Assembly (NCBI GenBank): GCA_947626285.1
Contig: CANQRR010000014.1
Location: 1 to 62,999, forward strand
Direction of reading: 5' to 3'
DNA from: an uncultured Lachnospiraceae bacterium
GTDB lineage: Bacteria > Bacillota > Clostridia > Lachnospirales > Lachnospiraceae
DNA: 62,999 nucleotides
Below the pieces are notes generated by a model. It saw only the letters and a program-made list of their open reading frames with translations. It searched no databases and was not told the origin of the DNA. How positions within the stretch are numbered: the first letter of the stretch is position 1; every line of letters begins with the position of its first letter. Below are positions 1 to 8,214 of the stretch, in pieces. Both the position numbers and the translations under genes were made by a program.

Positions 1-13
1 AGGAAGTGAAGAT

Positions 14-1099
14 ATGATTTCAAGTCAGATTTTACAGAACACGCTGGATGAGCTGAATTCGATCACGCGGGTGGATTTCACCCTGACGGATGTGCACGCG
101 AATTTGGTCGCTACCACGCTTCCGGAAGAGGCAGTGCAGGAAAATGCAATCATACAGTTTGCAGAATCGCCTGCGGACAGCCAGGTCGTGCAGGGAGCGC
201 ATTTTTTTAAGGTGTTTGACGATAAGAAGCTGGAGTTTGTCCTGATCGCGCAGGGCGCCTCAAAGGACGCCTACATGCTGGGGCGCGTGGCGGTCAGCCA
301 GATTCAGAATCTGATCATTGCCTACAAGGAGCGCTTCGACAAGAACAACTACATCCAGAACCTGCTTCTGGACAACCTGCTCTCCATCGATATCTACAAC
401 CGCGCGCGGAAGCTGCACATCGACACGGAGGTGCGCCGGATCGTCTACGTGATCGAGACGAAATATGAGAAAGACAACGCGGCGATGGAGATCGTCAAGG
501 GGCTGTTCGGCAGCAAGACGAAGGATTTCATCACCGCGGTGGACGAGAAGAGCATCATTCTGGTGCAGGAGCTCAAGGAGAACGAGGGCTACGAAGAGGT
601 GGAGAAGACGGCTCACATGCTGCGCGACATGCTGAATTCCGAGGCCATGTCGAGCGTGAAGATCGCCTACGGCACGATCGTTGACGAGATTCGCCAGGTG
701 TCCCGCTCTTATAAGGAAGCGCGGATGGCGCTTGACGTCGGGAAGATCTTCTACACGGAGAAGGCGGTCATCGCCTACAACACGCTGGGCATTGGCAGGC
801 TGATCTATCAGCTTCCGCTTCCGCTGTGCGAGATGTTCATGAAAGAAGTGTTCACCGCGGAGTCGCCGGAATCCTTCGATGAAGAGACGCTTGCCACGAT
901 CGGGAAATTTTTTGAGAACAATCTTAACGTCTCCGAGACGGCAAGGCAGCTCTATATTCACAGAAATACGCTGGTGTACCGGCTGGAGAAGCTGCAGAAG
1001 AGCACCGGGCTGGACATCCGCATCTTTGAGGACGCGATGACGTTCAAGATCGCGATGATGGTCGTCAATTACATGAAGTTTATGGAGCAGAACAGCTGA
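14..1099 (+). CDS. PucR/CdaR-family transcriptional regulator
   Basis: The 361-residue protein ends in a PucR-type helix-turn-helix (about residues 295-350, motif NVSETARQLYIHRNTLVYRL), the hallmark of the CdaR/PucR family, whose known members control use of sugar diacids, purines or other small metabolites. The N-terminal ~130 residues resemble the sensory domain of CdaR-like proteins, and the middle holds the usual GGDEF-like linker fold seen in this family (inference from length and layout). An AGGAAG ribosome site precedes the ATG. It is the first gene in the window, so its regulated partner may lie upstream. The ligand cannot be read from the sequence. Confidence 0.85.
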   Translation: MISSQILQNTLDELNSITRVDFTLTDVHANLVATTLPEEAVQENAIIQFAESPADSQVVQGAHFFKVFDDKKLEFVLIAQGASKDAYMLGRVAVSQIQNLIIAYKERFDKNNYIQNLLLDNLLSIDIYNRARKLHIDTEVRRIVYVIETKYEKDNAAMEIVKGLFGSKTKDFITAVDEKSIILVQELKENEGYEEVEKTAHMLRDMLNSEAMSSVKIAYGTIVDEIRQVSRSYKEARMALDVGKIFYTEKAVIAYNTLGIGRLIYQLPLPLCEMFMKEVFTAESPESFDEETLATIGKFFENNLNVSETARQLYIHRNTLVYRLEKLQKSTGLDIRIFEDAMTFKIAMMVVNYMKFMEQNS

Positions 1100-1442
1100 T
1101 TCCTGAGCCAGAATAGAACATTATAGTTGTAGAAAATATATACAACATATTGAACATCTCAAAAAAATAAAAAATATCACAAAAAAGACTTTACAAATCA
1201 CTGAAACGTGTTATAATGTATCTTACCAAAAGGAAAGATGCCTTTGGTAAGATACATTTTTTACGGCTCGAATTCCATTTCAGGAATATCTACAGAGGAC
1301 GAGGCTGCGGAGTATGGCAGCGGAGTCGGTCAGGATGAATGCCGGTTCCGGCAGGGATTTCCGAGACAAGCGTACAGAAGAAAATGTAAAAGGAAATTGC
1401 AGAAGAATTGCAAAATGCATGGGGAGGGATGTGGCGGATTTG
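1100..1442. other. Intergenic region upstream of the tad cluster
   Basis: This AT-rich gap holds no convincing gene. It contains a promoter-like TTTACA (1190-1195), a 16-nt spacer and TATAAT (1212-1217), directly followed by a strong hairpin with a T-run (1217-1262). The stretch 1263-1442 is open in two frames but shows no ribosome site matched to a recognisable protein. It probably carries the leader of the prepilin peptidase gene. Confidence 0.6.
1217..1262 (+). terminator. Intrinsic terminator-like hairpin
   Basis: A perfect 14-bp stem is formed by 1217-1230 (TGTATCTTACCAAA) and 1243-1256, with a 12-nt loop, followed by a run of Ts at 1257-1262. It most likely ends transcription of the upstream regulator. 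Its left arm begins in the last base of a TATAAT box, so it could also act on transcripts that start near there. Confidence 0.75.
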
Positions 1443-1952
1443 ATGGATTTTTCTGTTTTCTTATTGTTGAGTCTGGCTGTTTTGGCTGTGCTGTGTGATC
1501 TGAATACTGGCAGGATTCCGAATGGGATCATCGCGGTGGGACTTTCCTGTGGCGCATTGTATCAGCTCTATACCAGCGGGCCGACCGGTGTGGTTCTTTA
1601 TCTCGGCGGCGCGGCTCTTCCGATCCTGTTTTTCAGTCTGTTCTATTATTTTCGCATGATTGGAGCGGGGGATATCAAGCTGCTTTGCATGGCGGGCGGA
1701 TATTTCGGATTAGCGGGGAGCTTCGCATGTATTACCTGGTCGATTCTTTTCGGAGCGTTCTTTTCGCTTCTGTATATGCTGCGCAGGGGCAATCTTGAGC
1801 AGAGGATCTTGTATTTTGCGCGGTATGTCAGTCACTATTCAAAAAACCATCAATGGGAGTCATATATGGGCGGTGTCGGCGAGGATGCGAAGTTCTGTTT
1901 TTCTGTTCCGATCCTGCTCGGGATACTTTGGCAGATAGGAGGGAGCATTTGA
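1443..1952 (+). CDS. Type IV prepilin peptidase, A24/CpaA-TadV-like (first copy)
   Basis: A polytopic membrane protein with the two aspartate motifs of A24 leader peptidases: DLNTGRIPN after the first transmembrane helix and GAGDIK in the middle. In Tad systems such enzymes cut the leader of Flp pilins and pseudopilins at the inner face of the membrane. The reading frame is open from 1314, but the residues before the first hydrophobic helix look non-native, so I chose the ATG at 1443, which follows GGGAGGG at 1420-1426 with a rather long spacer; 1419 is an alternative. It is first in the tad cluster and overlaps the next gene. Confidence 0.8.
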   Translation: MDFSVFLLLSLAVLAVLCDLNTGRIPNGIIAVGLSCGALYQLYTSGPTGVVLYLGGAALPILFFSLFYYFRMIGAGDIKLLCMAGGYFGLAGSFACITWSILFGAFFSLLYMLRRGNLEQRILYFARYVSHYSKNHQWESYMGGVGEDAKFCFSVPILLGILWQIGGSI

Positions 1953-2959
1953 AGAAAAATATATTTGCGGTCTGTGATCTGGATGCGTCCTATGCGTGCA
2001 GTCTCATGGACTATCTGAATGGAAAAAGGACGACGCCGTTTGAAGTGCAGGCGTTTACGAACGTGGAGAGCCTGCAGGCATTTGCCCGGGAAAATTCCAT
2101 TGAAGTCCTGCTGATCTCGACGCGCGCCATGTGCAATGAGATCCGGGATCTTCCGATCAAGCGCGTGATCATGCTGTCTGAGGGAGAGACGATGCCGGAT
2201 CTGGACGACTATCCGCACGTGTACAAATACCAGTCGTCCGACCAGCTGCTGTCCGAGGTGCTGGAATACTATGCGGAGGCGCATCCGCAGCCGTACATAT
2301 TTGGAAATACGACCAAAAAGACGCACATTTACGGGGTCTATTCTCCGATCGGCAGGGCGCGGAAGACATCCTTTGCGCTGACGCTGGGCGAGATCCTTTC
2401 GGAAAGCGATCAGGTACTGTATCTGAATTTTGAGGAGTTCTCCGGGTTTGAGGAGCTGTTTGACACGAAGTACCGCACGGACATCTCCGATCTGATCTAT
2501 TTTTCCAGACAGAAGGAGGGCGGATTTATCTACCGGTTGAATTCGACGGTGCAGACCTTTCACGAGCTGCACTACATTCCGCCGGCCCTGTCCCCGGCTG
2601 ACATCCGGGATGTCTCCGGAAAGGAGTGGCTGGATTTTCTGAATGAGATCGGCACCTGCGGAGAGTACGACATTCTGATCCTCGACCTGAGCGAGCAGGT
2701 GGATGAGTTTTTTCAGATCCTGCGGGTGTGTGACAGGATCTATATGCCGGTATTGGAAGATGCGATCTCACAGGCAAAATTGTCCCAGTATGAGAAGCTG
2801 CTTCAAATGCTTGATATGCAGGATATTACGGAGAAAACGCGAAAGCTCAAGCCTCCGGTGCAGCCGCTATTGCGCGAGAACGGAGACATCATCCAGCAGC
2901 TGGTCTGGGGCGAAATGGGAAATTTTGTGCGGAAAATGTTGATCGAGGAGGAACTTTGA
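1949..2959 (+). CDS. CpaE/TadZ-like atypical ParA/MinD-family protein
   Basis: About 336 residues. An N-terminal receiver-like region (residues 1-120) is followed by a ParA/MinD-type fold, as in TadZ/CpaE, which position the Tad secretion machine at the cell pole. The P-loop is degenerate: the family's KGGxGKT becomes SPIGRARKTS, so ATP hydrolysis is doubtful. The later strand ILILDLS is kept. The start is a TTG at 1949 that overlaps the stop of the peptidase gene and follows AGGAGGG; the longer in-frame extension to 1853 lies inside the upstream gene. It lies between the peptidase and TadA genes, as expected for a Tad locus. Confidence 0.82.
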   Translation: MKKNIFAVCDLDASYACSLMDYLNGKRTTPFEVQAFTNVESLQAFARENSIEVLLISTRAMCNEIRDLPIKRVIMLSEGETMPDLDDYPHVYKYQSSDQLLSEVLEYYAEAHPQPYIFGNTTKKTHIYGVYSPIGRARKTSFALTLGEILSESDQVLYLNFEEFSGFEELFDTKYRTDISDLIYFSRQKEGGFIYRLNSTVQTFHELHYIPPALSPADIRDVSGKEWLDFLNEIGTCGEYDILILDLSEQVDEFFQILRVCDRIYMPVLEDAISQAKLSQYEKLLQMLDMQDITEKTRKLKPPVQPLLRENGDIIQQLVWGEMGNFVRKMLIEEEL

Positions 2960-3030
2960 GACGTTTATGGTGCAGAGAGGAGTGATGGGAGACGGACGAG
3001 CAGAAATTTATTTATCTGAGGCACAGACTT

Positions 3031-4212
3031 ATGGAACAGCTGGAAGGCTACCGAGAGATCTGCGACGAGGAGATTTATCACAGCATAGACGAGCTGATCC
3101 TGCAGACGGGAATCGATTTTTACATCCGGCTTTCGGAGCGCAATGAGCTGCGCAGGGAGCTGTTCAATTCCGTGCGTCGGCTGGATATTCTCCAGGAGTT
3201 GATCGACGACGACGGCGTGACGGAGATCATGGTGAACGGGACGGAGGGGATTTTTTTCGAGCGCGACGGAAAACTGCGGCGGTGGGAGAAAAATTTTCAC
3301 TCACGGGAACGGTTGGAGGACATCGCGCAGCAGATCGTGGGCAGGTGCAACCGCATCGTCAACGAGTCTGTGCCGATCGTAGATGCACGTCTTGAGAATG
3401 GCGCCCGTGTCAACATCGTGATGCCGCCGGTCGCGCTGAACGGCCCGGTCATCACGATCCGCCGGTTTCCCGACAGCCCAATCCGAATGGAACAGCTGAT
3501 CCGTTGGAATACCGTATCGCAGGAGGCGGTTGATTTTTTGAAGACGCTGGTTCGGTCGGGGTACAACATTTTTATCTCCGGCGGCACCGGCTCCGGCAAG
3601 ACCACGTTTATGAACGCCTTGTCGCACTACATCCCGAAGGACGAGCGTGTGATCACGATCGAGGACAACGCGGAGCTGCAAATCCAGGGCGTCGCGAACC
3701 TGGTCCGCATGGAGGCGAGGAATGCCAACACAGAAGGAGAGAAGGCGATCACGATCCGCGATCTGATCAAGTCGAGCCTGCGGATGCGTCCGGACCGGAT
3801 TCTGATCGGAGAGATCCGCTCAAGCGAAGCGATCGATCTTTTGCAGGCGTTGAATACCGGTCATGATGGGTCGATTTCCACAGGGCACGCGAACAGCCCG
3901 GAGGATATGCTCTCAAGGATTGAGACGATGGTGCTGATGGGGATGGAGATCCCGCTTCCAGCGGTGCGCAGGCAGATCGCGTCCGGGATCGACGTGATCG
4001 TGCATCTGGGAAGGCTGCGGGACAAGAGCAGAAAGGTGCTTCAGATTCTGGAGATCCTCGGTTATGACAATCTAAGCGGGGAGATTCGGACGCAGACGCT
4101 CTATGAATTTGAGGAGGAGGGTGAGGACGAGTGCGGAAGGATCATCGGAAGCCTGAAGCCAAAGGCGGAGCTGAGCAAGCGATACAAGCTGGCGCGCGCC
4201 GGGTACGGGTAA
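3031..4212 (+). CDS. tadA: Tad secretion ATPase TadA/CpaF
   Basis: A 393-residue type II/IV secretion ATPase of the CpaF/TadA branch. It has the N-terminal helical domain, the VTEIMVNG segment typical of CpaF, Walker A GGTGSGKTT (about residues 184-192), the Asp box VITIEDNAEL, Walker B RPDRILIGEIR and the His box TGHDGSISTGHAN. It is expected to be a cytoplasmic hexamer that powers assembly of Flp pili through TadB and TadC. The start ATG follows GAGG at 3018-3021; the short extension upstream contains no other start codon. Its 3' end overlaps tadB by 82 nt. Confidence 0.95.
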   Translation: MEQLEGYREICDEEIYHSIDELILQTGIDFYIRLSERNELRRELFNSVRRLDILQELIDDDGVTEIMVNGTEGIFFERDGKLRRWEKNFHSRERLEDIAQQIVGRCNRIVNESVPIVDARLENGARVNIVMPPVALNGPVITIRRFPDSPIRMEQLIRWNTVSQEAVDFLKTLVRSGYNIFISGGTGSGKTTFMNALSHYIPKDERVITIEDNAELQIQGVANLVRMEARNANTEGEKAITIRDLIKSSLRMRPDRILIGEIRSSEAIDLLQALNTGHDGSISTGHANSPEDMLSRIETMVLMGMEIPLPAVRRQIASGIDVIVHLGRLRDKSRKVLQILEILGYDNLSGEIRTQTLYEFEEEGEDECGRIIGSLKPKAELSKRYKLARAGYG

Positions 4213-4958
4213 ATTCGCTTCCCGACTATGCGGTCTACCGCTTTTCCCAAAAGGAGCTGGCGAAATATCTGGCGCTGTATGCGCTGCTGGACGGATGCGT
4301 CAGTTATCTCTTTTTCTGTTCATGGATCGCGTTTGTATTATTGCTGCCGGGTGCGGTTCTGTTTCTCGCGGAGCGCAGGAAGGCTCTGCAGGCAAAGCGG
4401 GCGCGTGAGATGACGCGGCAGTTCCTGGATGGGATCCAGATGCTCTCGGCGTCGCTGCAGGCAGGCTATTCGGCGGAGAATTCCCTGCGGGAGGCTCTGC
4501 GTGAACTGCAGAAGGTGTATGAACCGGATGCGTTTATCGTTCGGGAATTCCGCTTCATGGATGCGCAGATCAGGATGAGCCGGAACATGGAAGAATTGTT
4601 CTGGGATTTCGGGAAGCGCTGCGCCATTGAAGACATTCAGAGCTTTGCGGAAGTGTTTTTGACCGCGAAGCGCTCCGGAGGGGATCTGTTGGCGATCATC
4701 CGCAATACGGCGTCCTGCATCCGGCAGAAGCAGGAGACCATGCAGGAGATTGAGACCTGCCTGTCCGGAAAGATCATGGAGCAGAATATTATGAGTTTGA
4801 TCCCGATTTTGATCCTGGCGTATATCCGGCTGAGCTCTCCGGAATTTCTCATGGCGATGTATGGGAATGTGACGGGCGTGACGGTTATGAGCATTTGTTT
4901 TGCAGTGTATGTCGCGGCATATTTCTGGGGAAAGAAAATCGTCCGGATCGAGGTGTGA
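4131..4958 (+). CDS. tadB: Tad inner-membrane platform protein TadB
   Basis: A 275-residue type II secretion F-domain protein. It has an N-terminal hydrophobic pair (about residues 45-80), a cytoplasmic helical F domain with the typical FLDGIQMLSASLQAGYS segment, and two C-terminal transmembrane helices. TadB and TadC form the membrane platform driven by TadA. The start is a GTG at 4131 preceded by GAGGAGGAGG at 4111-4120. It lies inside tadA, and no other start codon is found before the conserved DYAVYRFSQKE segment, so translation of the two genes is probably coupled. The true start could differ by a few codons. Confidence 0.88.
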   Translation: MRKDHRKPEAKGGAEQAIQAGARRVRVNSLPDYAVYRFSQKELAKYLALYALLDGCVSYLFFCSWIAFVLLLPGAVLFLAERRKALQAKRAREMTRQFLDGIQMLSASLQAGYSAENSLREALRELQKVYEPDAFIVREFRFMDAQIRMSRNMEELFWDFGKRCAIEDIQSFAEVFLTAKRSGGDLLAIIRNTASCIRQKQETMQEIETCLSGKIMEQNIMSLIPILILAYIRLSSPEFLMAMYGNVTGVTVMSICFAVYVAAYFWGKKIVRIEV

Positions 4959-4984
4959 GCAAAAAGCCGGAAGGAGAATTGCGA

Positions 4985-6391
4985 TTGAGACAAAAGGAAA
5001 AGACACATGGAAATGTGATGGAAAAAATGGGTGTGTTCCTAGTTGAGCGGATGAAACTGGATCAGCTGGGAAAGGGAAAGCAACGGCTGCATGAGGAGCT
5101 GACATCGCTGTCGTGGGAAGGCAGATCTGTCGTCAGGAATTACTACGTCAGAAAGATCTCCATTTCTCTGACAGTTCTCCTGGTTGGCATAGTGTTGTCC
5201 TGTATCAGTCTGGCGGTCTATATGGCAGACAGGGACGATGACGCGACACAGCTTCTGAAACGGCCGGGCTATGGGGAAGGAGACAGAAAAGAGGCGCTTA
5301 CCGTCCGGGTGGACGGAGAGGAGGAACAGCAGCTGGAAGTCACGGTACAGGAGCGGAAGTATACGGACCGGGAGAAACAGGAACTGCTTGACCGTGCGGT
5401 ACAGGAGGCAGGTGAACTGCTCTTAGGAGAAAACGAATCTCCGGACAAAGTGCAGAGCGATCTGTATTTTCCAGAGAGCCTGCAGGGCGGGGCGGTCACG
5501 GCAAGCTGGTCGACGATTCCGTATGGGGTGATCGGCGAGAACGGAGAGATCAAAGATCCGGAGGATGAGGAAGGCACGCTGGTGGAGGTACAGGGAACTC
5601 TTACCTGCGGCGGGAAGGAGACCGTATACACGACAAGTGTAAAGGTATATCCTCCCAGCTTACCGGAGCCGGAACGTTTTCGTCGATCCATTCAGAAGGA
5701 GGTCGAGCGCGCCGACGCAAAGGAAAGCTATGAGGAGGAGCTGAGACTGCCGGAGACGGTGGAGGGGAAAGCGCTGACCTGGCACAGAACTTCCGAAAAT
5801 CCGGCGCCTGCGATACTTGCCCTGACGTTTGTGATGGTCGTAGCTGTGTATCTGGAGATGGACAGTCAGATTCACCAGAAGGCGGAGGCGAGGAGGAATC
5901 AGCTGATGCTCTCCTATCCGGACCTGATGTGGAAGATGACCATGCTTCTCGGGGCGGGGCTGAGCATCAAGGGAACGTTCACCCGGATCGCAGAGGAATA
6001 CCGCAGGGGGAAGGCAAACGGTCCTGAAGACCGGAAAGGTACAAAGCACGCCGGAAAAAGGCAGGTGAATTATGCGTACGAAGAGATCGCGTGCGCCTGC
6101 TTTGAGATGGAAAGCGGCGTTCCGGAAGGGCAGGCATATGAACGCTTCGGGAGACGCTGTCAGCTCCCGGAGTACATACGGCTTGGCTCTGTGCTCTCGC
6201 AGAACCTCAGAAAAGGCGCGAAAGGGCTTACCGGGCTTCTGGAAACGGAGGCGGAGGCATCTTTGAATGAGAGGAAAAATCACGCGCGAAAGATTGGGGA
6301 GCAGGCGGGAACGAAGCTTTTGCTGCCGATGATCCTGATGCTGGGAATCGTTCTGGTGGTCCTCATGGTGCCGGCTTTTCTGTCCTTTTAA
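4985..6391 (+). CDS. tadC: Tad platform protein TadC-like with large extracytoplasmic insert
   Basis: A 468-residue protein whose C-terminal part (about 275-468) is a T2SS F-domain (SYPDLMWKMTMLLGAGLSIK) ending in a hydrophobic helix, as in TadC. Unlike classic TadC (about 300 residues), some 200 mostly acidic residues lie between the first (about 50-72) and second (about 276-295) membrane helices; by topology these should sit outside the cell. The start is a TTG at 4985 following AAGGAG at 4971-4976; the frame is open further upstream but only inside tadB. A strong stem-loop lies just after the stop codon. Confidence 0.85.
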   Translation: MRQKEKTHGNVMEKMGVFLVERMKLDQLGKGKQRLHEELTSLSWEGRSVVRNYYVRKISISLTVLLVGIVLSCISLAVYMADRDDDATQLLKRPGYGEGDRKEALTVRVDGEEEQQLEVTVQERKYTDREKQELLDRAVQEAGELLLGENESPDKVQSDLYFPESLQGGAVTASWSTIPYGVIGENGEIKDPEDEEGTLVEVQGTLTCGGKETVYTTSVKVYPPSLPEPERFRRSIQKEVERADAKESYEEELRLPETVEGKALTWHRTSENPAPAILALTFVMVVAVYLEMDSQIHQKAEARRNQLMLSYPDLMWKMTMLLGAGLSIKGTFTRIAEEYRRGKANGPEDRKGTKHAGKRQVNYAYEEIACACFEMESGVPEGQAYERFGRRCQLPEYIRLGSVLSQNLRKGAKGLTGLLETEAEASLNERKNHARKIGEQAGTKLLLPMILMLGIVLVVLMVPAFLSF

Positions 6392-6392
6392 C

Positions 6393-6456
6393 ATGAAAGC
6401 CCGGTCTCTATGGAGTGCGGACAGCAGGTTTACTTGTATGTCCGCAGGGCTTTCAT
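6393..6456 (+). other. Large stem-loop between tadC and the pilin gene
   Basis: ATGAAAGCCC (6393-6402) pairs perfectly with GGGCTTTCAT (6447-6456), and an inner 8-bp stem joins TGCGGACA (6416-6423) with TGTCCGCA (6439-6446); a 13-nt bulge lies on the left side. It starts 2 nt after the tadC stop codon and is followed by A-rich sequence rather than a T-run, so it is not a standard terminator. It is well placed to stabilise or delimit the pilin mRNA. Confidence 0.7.
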
Positions 6457-6485
6457 ATAAAAAATGGGAGGAAAGGAGGGAATCG

Positions 6486-6653
6486 ATGAATCATTTGAGA
6501 GCGTTTATACGCGAGGAAGAGGGAGTCGGAGTGGTAGAGATTATACTTATACTTGTGGTCCTTATAAGTTTGGTATTGATCTTTAAGAACCAGCTGACAA
6601 GTCTGGTCAACAGCATCTTCAAAAAGATTGTCAGCCAGAGCAACAGTGTGTAA
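6486..6653 (+). CDS. Flp1-like pilin subunit
   Basis: A 55-residue protein with a short charged leader (MNHLRAFIREEEGVGVVEII), a Glu at the +5-like position after the processing region and one long hydrophobic helix, matching the Flp1-like pilin family of Firmicutes. It is probably the major Tad pilus subunit and a substrate of one of the two prepilin peptidases. The ATG at 6486 follows a strong GGAGGAAAGGAGGG ribosome site, much better than its neighbours, which fits a highly expressed structural protein. The in-frame extension to 6393 lies within the stem-loop and is discarded. Confidence 0.88.
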   Translation: MNHLRAFIREEEGVGVVEIILILVVLISLVLIFKNQLTSLVNSIFKKIVSQSNSV

Positions 6654-6663
6654 GGGAGAAACG

Positions 6664-8178
6664 ATGGACAGAAAAGGGTTAAAAGGTTCGATCACTGTGT
6701 TCCTCAGTCTGGCGTGCATCTTGTTCCTGGCCCTGATCTGTGCAAGCGTAGAATCCGCCAGAGTCCAGGGGGCAAGGGCACAGGCCGCCAATATCACGGG
6801 CATGGGAAGTTTTTCACTGCTGGGCGAATTTGAGAAAGAGTTATTGGAAAAATATGATATCTTTTCGCTCGACGGGACATATGGGAATGGGTCCTTTCAG
6901 ATTGAAAAAGTAAATGAACGCCTGCAGGACTATATTTCTTACAATGCCAATCCCAGAAAGGATCTTTTTTCGGCGGGGTGCTTTGATCCCTGGAGTCTGG
7001 AACTTGAGGACAGCAGTATAGAGGGCTATGCTCTGCTGACCGATGACAAGGGTGAACCGTTCTATCAGCAGGCGGTCGCCTATATGAAGGCGAACGCGCT
7101 GACGCTGGCGGCGGATAAGCTGCTGGAGTATTCGAAAGACACGCAGACGATCAACAACTGGGAAAAGGAATATGAAAAAGGGCTTAAGGACAGCGGCGAT
7201 CAGATGAACCAGATGGAGGTCGAGAAACAGAAAAAGATTGAGACCATGGAGTCAGAGGCCGCGGCGGCGGGGACGGTGGTCGTCGTGCCTCCGCAGCCGG
7301 AGGTGAATCCACTGGAGGAAATCGCGAAGCTGCGGAAGAAGAGTACGCTGGAGATCGTCACTTGGGACAAACAGATCTCCAAAAAAGAGATCAACCTGCG
7401 CAATTTTCCGTCGAAAAACCGGTTACAGGAGGGAAATCTCAAAGTCGAAAAGAAGAACAGCGGATTGCTTTGCGATCTGATCTTCCGTGAATATCTGCTG
7501 ACGCATTTTCCGAACTATACGGACGAAAAGTCCGGGAAGGCGCTGGATTATCAGATCGAATATATTCTGGGAGGAAAGAAATCGGACGAAAAGAATCTGA
7601 AGTATGTGGTCAACCGGCTCCTGCTGATTCGGGAAGGGATGAATTACCTCTACTGTGTGCAGACGCCTGCGATCAGTCAGCAGACAAACGCGCTTGCACT
7701 GACATTCACCGGATTTTTCGGACTGCCGCCGCTCACGGCGGCCACGAGCCACGCGCTTATGCTCGCGTGGGCGTACGGGGAAAGCCTGATCGATGTCCGG
7801 ATCCTTTTGGACGGCGGAAAAGTGCCGCTTTTTAAAGATATGTATACCTGGTCGCTCTCCCTTGAAAATCTGGGCCGGATCGTGGAGATTCTGCAGCAGG
7901 GGGCAAAGGGCAGCGGACAGGGAATGACCTACTGCGAATACCTGAGAATCCTACTCAATCTCGGTTCGGTTCGAAGTCAGAGAATGCGGGCGTTGGATAT
8001 GATCCAGGCGGAACTGCAGGAGAAAAACAGTGCCTTTAAGGCGGAAAACTGTATCGTAGCGGTGAAGACAGGGACAAGCTGGCATTGCCGTCCGGTGTTT
8101 GCGGGATTGCCGGCGGCAGTGTTCGGAGCCTCATCAGAGAGCGTTCGCTTTGAGCAGGAAAGCAGCCTGGCGTATTGA
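6664..8178 (+). CDS. DUF5702 family membrane-anchored Tad-associated protein
   Basis: About 504 residues. It starts with MDRKGLKGSITVFLSLACIL, a TadG-like N-terminal helix with the motif GSITVFLSL, then a long extracytoplasmic domain without recognised catalytic residues. A proline/valine-rich spacer (VVVVPPQPEVNP) lies near residue 205. The family is routinely found in Clostridia tad loci and is presumed to be a minor pilus or anchoring component (inference from context). The ATG at 6664 follows AAGGGAG and starts 10 nt after the pilin stop, so the two are co-transcribed. Confidence 0.75.
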   Translation: MDRKGLKGSITVFLSLACILFLALICASVESARVQGARAQAANITGMGSFSLLGEFEKELLEKYDIFSLDGTYGNGSFQIEKVNERLQDYISYNANPRKDLFSAGCFDPWSLELEDSSIEGYALLTDDKGEPFYQQAVAYMKANALTLAADKLLEYSKDTQTINNWEKEYEKGLKDSGDQMNQMEVEKQKKIETMESEAAAAGTVVVVPPQPEVNPLEEIAKLRKKSTLEIVTWDKQISKKEINLRNFPSKNRLQEGNLKVEKKNSGLLCDLIFREYLLTHFPNYTDEKSGKALDYQIEYILGGKKSDEKNLKYVVNRLLLIREGMNYLYCVQTPAISQQTNALALTFTGFFGLPPLTAATSHALMLAWAYGESLIDVRILLDGGKVPLFKDMYTWSLSLENLGRIVEILQQGAKGSGQGMTYCEYLRILLNLGSVRSQRMRALDMIQAELQEKNSAFKAENCIVAVKTGTSWHCRPVFAGLPAAVFGASSESVRFEQESSLAY

Positions 8179-8214
8179 ACGAGACAAACGGAAAAGGAAG
8201 CGAGGTGAAAAAGA

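Noticed and set aside
260-961. Long reverse-strand ORF opposite the PucR-type regulator
   Set aside because: No ribosome site or family; an Arg/His/Leu-rich shadow of a GC-rich gene on the + strand.
1238-1531. Short ORFs on both strands before the first peptidase gene
   Set aside because: No ribosome site or hydrophobic pattern; they overlap the terminator and leader.
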